Source of the DNA: Mycobacterium sp. PSTR-4-N
GTDB lineage: Bacteria > Actinomycetota > Actinomycetes > Mycobacteriales > Mycobacteriaceae
NCBI RefSeq assembly: GCF_022348085.1
Contig: NZ_JAKRFN010000015.1
Coordinates: 1 to 64,000, forward strand
Direction: 5' to 3'
DNA length: 64,000 bases
This document shows positions 59,967 through 64,000 of this stretch, in pieces. The notes below the pieces were generated by a model. That model did no database searches. It was not told the origin of the DNA and saw nothing but the letters and a program-made list of their open reading frames with translations. The translations under genes were made by a program, and so were the position numbers. Positions within the stretch are counted from its first letter, which is position 1, and each line of letters opens with the position of its first letter.

Positions 59967-61788
59967 GCACGCCGGGCTGCCCCGGTTCCTGGCCGAGCAC
60001 ACCCCGTTCCAGGCGGCGACCGACGACGAGCTGAGAGCGCTGGCGCAGGGCGCTGCGATCGAGGCGTTTCCCGCCGACGTCGTCGTGGCCGACTACGCCT
60101 CCCGCGTACCCGACGCCGTGTGGATGGTGCGCGACGGGCTTGTCACGCTGCGTGGCAGTGGGGACGGCGCGTTGATCGATGTCGTCGGACCGGGCGGCAT
60201 CTTCGGCTACCTGCCTCTGCTCAGCGGTGCCGGAATGGACTTCCAGGCGAGGACGTCCACACCCAGCACGTTGATCAGGCTGCCCGGCACCCTGGTGCAG
60301 CAGCAGTTCGCCAAGCCGACCGGGCTGGCATTTCTCGCCGCGTCGGGATGGAACCGCGCTGCCGAGCGGGCGACCATCGCGCCGGCCACCGACGCCCGGC
60401 CGGTGTCGGAGTTGGTCCACGGCGAGGTCCTGCTGGTCGCACCGGACGAGACCGTGCGCGATGTGGTGACCGAGATGACCGAGCACCACGTGTCCTACGC
60501 GCTGATCCGGTTGCCTGACGGGGGTCTGGGGATTTTCACCGACCGCGATCTGCGGACCCGGGTGGTGGCGGCGGGCCGGTCCGTCGACGTGCCCATCGCG
60601 TCGGTGATGAGCGCACCTGCGCGCACCGTCACCGCGGATCTGACGGCCGACAGCGTACTGATGGAGATGCTGGAGTGCGGGCTCCGGCACATGCCTGTGC
60701 TGACGCCGCGAGGGGAGGTGCTCGGCGTCCTCGAAGACGCCGACCTGCTGGCGGCGTCGGCGCGCCAGAGTTTCCTGCTTCGCCGCTCGATCGCGCAGGC
60801 CGAAGACGCCGCCACGCTGCGCGAGGTGGGCCGGCAGGTCACCGGTACCGCTGTCGATCTGTTCCGCAACGGCACCAAGGCGGTGGCCACGAGCGCGATC
60901 CTGTCGGTCGTCGTGGACAGCCTCGTGCGTCGCGCGGTGGAAATCGTCGTGGCGCACGCGGACGATCCGCCGCCGGACGGCTTCGCCTGGCTCACCCTGG
61001 GCAGTGTCGCGCGCCGCGAAGCGATGCCGTCCTCGGACGTCGACAGCGCGGTGTCGTGGCGCGACGACCTCGGAGCGGACGCCGGCCGGTTCCGGCAGAT
61101 CGCCGCCGACGTCCACGAACTGCTCGCGCAGGCAGGTCTGCCGACCGATCGCAACGGCGCCACCGGCGACAAGCCGAAATTCTCACGCTCCCAGTCGGAG
61201 TGGCGTACCGCCGCGCAGGGCTGGCTCGCCGAACCGCTGCAGGGGCGGGGGTTGATGTTCTCCTCGCTGCTGATCGACGGCCGCGTCGTCTGGGGTGATC
61301 CGGGATTGCACACGGTGCCATCGGCCTACCACCGCATCCGCGAGCAGTACCCGGAGGCGTTGCGCCTGCAGTTGCTCGACGCGCTGTCGGGCCGGATGCG
61401 TACCCGCTCGCTGCGCGACGTGTTGTCGCGGCGCGGAGGAACGTTCGACCTCAAGAACCACGCGGTCACCCCGATCGTGAACCTTGCACGCTGGGGCGGT
61501 CTGGTGGCGGGGGTGACGTCGGCGGCGACGCCTACCCGGCTCGCCGCGGCCGCGCAGGCCGGCGCGCTGACCGACCGGGACGCCGGCACGCTGACCGAGG
61601 TGTTCACGATGCTGCAGCGCATGCGGATGGCACATCAGGTCCAACAGATCAGCGCCGGCCGCCCGCCCGGAGACATCGTCGCGTCCTCGGAACTATCGCC
61701 GTTGGATCGCAGTCAACTCGGTGACGGCCTGCGCGAGATCGCCGCCGTGCGACGCCGTGTCGGCACCGTCGGGTTGTCCGGCCGGTAG
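59941..61788 (+). CDS. cNMP-type/CBS/DUF294 nucleotidyltransferase-like protein
   Basis: 615 residues. Order: cNMP-binding-like domain (FPADVVVADYASRVPDAVWMVRDG; GGIFGYLPLL), tandem CBS domains from about 155 to 280 (MTEHHVSYALIRLPD, GIFTDRDLR, CGLRHMPVL), then DUF294 with GSVARREAMPSSDVDSAV (nucleotidyltransferase GS...SDxD), then the DUF294 C-terminal domain. CBS domains bind adenosine ligands, so it may adenylylate or uridylylate a partner in response to energy state. GTG start; overlaps the choline-oxidase-like gene by 26 bp. Confidence 0.88.
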   Translation: MPTSSEPAEHAGLPRFLAEHTPFQAATDDELRALAQGAAIEAFPADVVVADYASRVPDAVWMVRDGLVTLRGSGDGALIDVVGPGGIFGYLPLLSGAGMDFQARTSTPSTLIRLPGTLVQQQFAKPTGLAFLAASGWNRAAERATIAPATDARPVSELVHGEVLLVAPDETVRDVVTEMTEHHVSYALIRLPDGGLGIFTDRDLRTRVVAAGRSVDVPIASVMSAPARTVTADLTADSVLMEMLECGLRHMPVLTPRGEVLGVLEDADLLAASARQSFLLRRSIAQAEDAATLREVGRQVTGTAVDLFRNGTKAVATSAILSVVVDSLVRRAVEIVVAHADDPPPDGFAWLTLGSVARREAMPSSDVDSAVSWRDDLGADAGRFRQIAADVHELLAQAGLPTDRNGATGDKPKFSRSQSEWRTAAQGWLAEPLQGRGLMFSSLLIDGRVVWGDPGLHTVPSAYHRIREQYPEALRLQLLDALSGRMRTRSLRDVLSRRGGTFDLKNHAVTPIVNLARWGGLVAGVTSAATPTRLAAAAQAGALTDRDAGTLTEVFTMLQRMRMAHQVQQISAGRPPGDIVASSELSPLDRSQLGDGLREIAAVRRRVGTVGLSGR

Positions 61789-61792
61789 CGGG

Positions 61793-62875
61793 TCAGGTCC
61801 AGTAGAGCGCGCGCGCAGACGGCAAGGTCGCGGCGAGCTCGCTGTCGAACCATGAATGCAGTTGTGCCATGGTCTCTTTGGGGTAGACGTACTTGGCCGC
61901 GCCGAACTTGCCGTACTTGCGGGTGCGCACGGATTCGTCCATCTCCAGCTTGGTGCGGGGATACCACGACGTCAGCACGTCCTTGCTGGCCGCGGTGAAC
62001 CGGTGGGTGATGCACTCGACGGTCAGATCCAGATCGGCGATCTCGGCGGTCGCGTCCGCCACCGACCGCAGCAGCGCCCCGTAGGTGTTGCGCCAGTCCG
62101 GGATCGGCATGATCGGCGCGATCGTGAGGCCCACCGGATAGCCCGCGGTGGCGAGCTGGGCCAGCGCCGCCACCCGCCGTGGGAGCCTCGCCGTCCCGCC
62201 CTCGAAGCGGCCGGCGACCTCCTGGGCGTTGACCGACACCCGCACCCTGGTGCGACCCCGGTGGGGGAGATCGAGCAGCGGGGCGACGTTGCCGTACTTG
62301 GTGGTGAAGCGCAGGCCCACCGGTGCGGCCCAGTCATGGGTGCCGACGTGGCTGATGGCCGCCGACAGCGAGCCGGTCAGGTGTTCGAGCGCCAGGGGAT
62401 CGGTGTAGCAGGACGCCTCGAACGTGGTTCCTTCCTCGGCGCGCGCCGAGGCCGACGTGACGGTGCCGCGGCCCACGTGCTCGTCCATACCGGCCAGGAT
62501 GTCGGGCAGGTTGGCGTACACCCGCGTGATCGGCGGTCCGCTCAGGGAGCCGGCGAGATAGCAGTACTGGCAGTGCCCGGGACACCCTTGCGCCAGGTCC
62601 ATGCGCCAGTCCGCACTGGGTGGGATCGGCTGCATGCGGCGTTTCGACGGCGGTGCCACGACGACCGCCAACGTCTGTTTGGCCGATGAGTAGGTGGACC
62701 GGTCGTCGTCGCCGCGCAGCGAAGGCAGCCGATCGCCGGCGAGGACCTCGATGGTGGGCACACCGGCGGCCTCGCACCGGCTGATGATCTCGGCGCCGTG
62801 GGGCAGTTCTGCTGCTGATTTCGTGACCAGGACACGCTGCGGCGTCCACAAGACCGGAGGATGGGTGATCGTCAT
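61793..62875 (-). CDS. Spore photoproduct lyase-family radical SAM protein
   Basis: 360 residues. The radical SAM cluster is CPGHCQYCY at 98-105 (Cys98, Cys102, Cys105, CxxxCxxC as in SPL). Conserved SADWRMDLAQG before it and YGKFGAAKYVYPKE at the end. Spore photoproduct lyases repair 5-thyminyl-5,6-dihydrothymine, but mycobacteria do not make Bacillus-type endospores, so the substrate of this actinobacterial relative is unclear. ATG 62875 is used; the frame is open 81 bp further upstream. Convergent with the DUF294 gene. Confidence 0.87.
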   Translation of the reverse strand: MTITHPPVLWTPQRVLVTKSAAELPHGAEIISRCEAAGVPTIEVLAGDRLPSLRGDDDRSTYSSAKQTLAVVVAPPSKRRMQPIPPSADWRMDLAQGCPGHCQYCYLAGSLSGPPITRVYANLPDILAGMDEHVGRGTVTSASARAEEGTTFEASCYTDPLALEHLTGSLSAAISHVGTHDWAAPVGLRFTTKYGNVAPLLDLPHRGRTRVRVSVNAQEVAGRFEGGTARLPRRVAALAQLATAGYPVGLTIAPIMPIPDWRNTYGALLRSVADATAEIADLDLTVECITHRFTAASKDVLTSWYPRTKLEMDESVRTRKYGKFGAAKYVYPKETMAQLHSWFDSELAATLPSARALYWT

Positions 62876-62919
62876 CGCCCGAGGTGCAACAGGAGTGATC
62901 TTGTCCTGATTCCGCGAGC

Positions 62920-64000
62920 TCAGTCTCCGGTGATGACCGCGAGGATGGTGCGCCAAGCATCCGAGGGCCGGTTCAGCATGCCGCTGTGGGCGCCGAACCC
63001 CGCCACCGGGCTGCCGTCGTCGTACCGGCCGGCGGCCAGCGGGATCACCCCGGGCATCTCGTCGGGGTCCGCGCCGTGCGGACCGCCCGGAATGCCCTGC
63101 ACCGCCTCGATGAAGTCGCCCGGTGCTGTCATCGAGAACCGCACGACGTCAGGGTTGCGGTTGTGCCAATCGGACGGGTCGTCGACCCCGACGCCGGCGC
63201 CGGCCGCGGCCAGGAACAGGGTGCGGTCCGACGTCATGCCCATCGTCTCGGCCGTGCCGACGATCGAGCCGCCGTAGGAATGGCCGATGACCGTCACGGG
63301 CACACCGGGGGCGACCGATCGGTCGACGTCCTCGGTGAACGCGACCAGGCGCGGTGCCATGGCCAGCGCCTTGTCGGGGTCGGCCGCGTCGAGCAGCACG
63401 GCCAGCGGGTTGTGCACCTGGGGGAACGGGCCACCGAGGTAGGTGATCACGGCGGCCTCCCCACCTGAGCCCGTCACGAATCGGCGGGCCGTCGCGGTGT
63501 TGGCCGCCGAGCCCTCGATCGTGGTGTTGACCCCGGGCACCAGCACGGCGACGCCGCGCGCCGAGGCCAGGTCGCCGTGCAGTTCGATCAGCGACGCGCG
63601 GGCGGGGTCGAAGCCGATGATCTGTCGCCGGATGCGATCACCGGCATGGTTCGGATCGTCGACCTCGGCGAGCAGATCCCGGTAGAGGGTGAGCCGGCGC
63701 CGGGAACCGTCGTCGTCGCCCGATTCGGCGAGGATCGCCTCGGCGATGTTGACCCGGTTCGCGGCGATCCGCATCGACCAGGGCACGCCGTCGGTGTTGC
63801 CCACCTCGCGGGGGAACTCGGCGGCCAGTCGGTCGCGCTGCTCGGCGGTCATCGCCGCGATCTGCGCCGCGATCGCGTCCTGCCCCATCCGCGGCCACTC
63901 ATTCACCGCGCCGACGGGCACGTTCGCCGCCGGGCCGCCCGCGGCCTCGGGCTTCATCGCCGCCGTGATGTCGGCGGCGGCGTCCTCGTCGGCGGTGCCC
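62920..64000 (-). CDS. DUF1023-type alpha/beta hydrolase, 5' end beyond window
   Basis: The visible 360 residues continue without stop to the right edge. The core hydrolase has VAVLVPGVNTTIEG (oxyanion), VIGHSYGGSIVG (Ser nucleophile) and HSGML (His). The N-terminal portion is alanine-rich helical, typical of mycobacterial DUF1023 proteins, which often have a WXG100-like N-terminal segment. Secreted or cell-wall targets have been suggested for this family; nothing here decides it. Met at 63957 is a possible start but the frame is open beyond it. Confidence 0.8.
   Translation of the reverse strand, partial: GTADEDAAADITAAMKPEAAGGPAANVPVGAVNEWPRMGQDAIAAQIAAMTAEQRDRLAAEFPREVGNTDGVPWSMRIAANRVNIAEAILAESGDDDGSRRRLTLYRDLLAEVDDPNHAGDRIRRQIIGFDPARASLIELHGDLASARGVAVLVPGVNTTIEGSAANTATARRFVTGSGGEAAVITYLGGPFPQVHNPLAVLLDAADPDKALAMAPRLVAFTEDVDRSVAPGVPVTVIGHSYGGSIVGTAETMGMTSDRTLFLAAAGAGVGVDDPSDWHNRNPDVVRFSMTAPGDFIEAVQGIPGGPHGADPDEMPGVIPLAAGRYDDGSPVAGFGAHSGMLNRPSDAWRTILAVITGD

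Overview
The window is high-GC actinobacterial DNA that I read as a rapidly growing mycobacterium (Mycolicibacterium type). Four things support this: a Pup-proteasome locus (mpa, dop, pup, prcB, prcA), the mycothiol gene mshC, a mycobacterial lipoprotein and antigen set, and a gene order from about 12.4 to 55.3 kb that runs in the same relative order as the M. tuberculosis block Rv2141c to Rv2109c, recalled from memory. The shared block includes the Rv2141c-type peptidase, a PEBP protein, pyrD, lppL, uppP, a phosphatase, cysQ, mshC, an SDR, a PAC2 protein, metH, hisE, hisG, a DUF4126 protein, a RecB-like nuclease, trmI, a DUF503 protein, lppK, mpa, an Rv2114 homologue, an Rv2113-type membrane protein, dop, pup, prcB and prcA.

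Layout. 1-118: 3' end of a transposase. 0.2-9.8 kb: nitrate assimilation, with a small unknown gene, nirB and nirD facing narK and a nitrate reductase fused to a flavoprotein reductase, followed by a PAS-like/ANTAR regulator; the shared promoter region carries a GlnR-like box. 9.85-12.4 kb: an SOS-box-preceded 13E12 (DUF222/HNH) gene, an alpha/beta hydrolase and tRNA-Leu(GAG). 12.4-25 kb: conserved housekeeping block. 25.17-29 kb: metH behind a SAH-type riboswitch with a visible ribosome-site-sequestering hairpin. 29-33.3 kb: accessory redox block (PPOX, nitroreductase, cupin, cyclic-nucleotide-type histidine kinase, FAD oxidoreductase). 33.5-35.8 kb: HAD hydrolase and sugar porter.

35.76-37.53 kb is the most unusual part: an EspC-like small protein ending in a YxxxD signal, a WxG-containing protein whose C-terminal nuclease-like domain is split off by a one-base frameshift, and a small downstream partner. 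I read it as a decayed (or mis-sequenced) type VII secreted toxin and immunity module inserted beside hisE.

37.6-45.7 kb: hisE, hisG, then an accessory insert (disulfide oxidoreductase, TetR with a perfect palindromic operator, R2-like ligand-binding oxidase, PPOX, thioesterase), then the RecB-like nuclease, trmI, the DUF503 protein and lppK. 46.3-55.3 kb: Pup-proteasome system with interleaved opposite-strand genes, including a tandem pair of membrane paralogues. 55.4-61.8 kb: choline-to-glycine-betaine cluster (aldehyde dehydrogenase, APC permease, choline-oxidase-like GMC enzyme, CBS/DUF294 protein). 61.8-64 kb: a spore-photolyase-like radical SAM protein and the C-terminal part of a DUF1023 alpha/beta hydrolase cut by the window edge. 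No stretch longer than about 300 bases lacks a gene or a described element.
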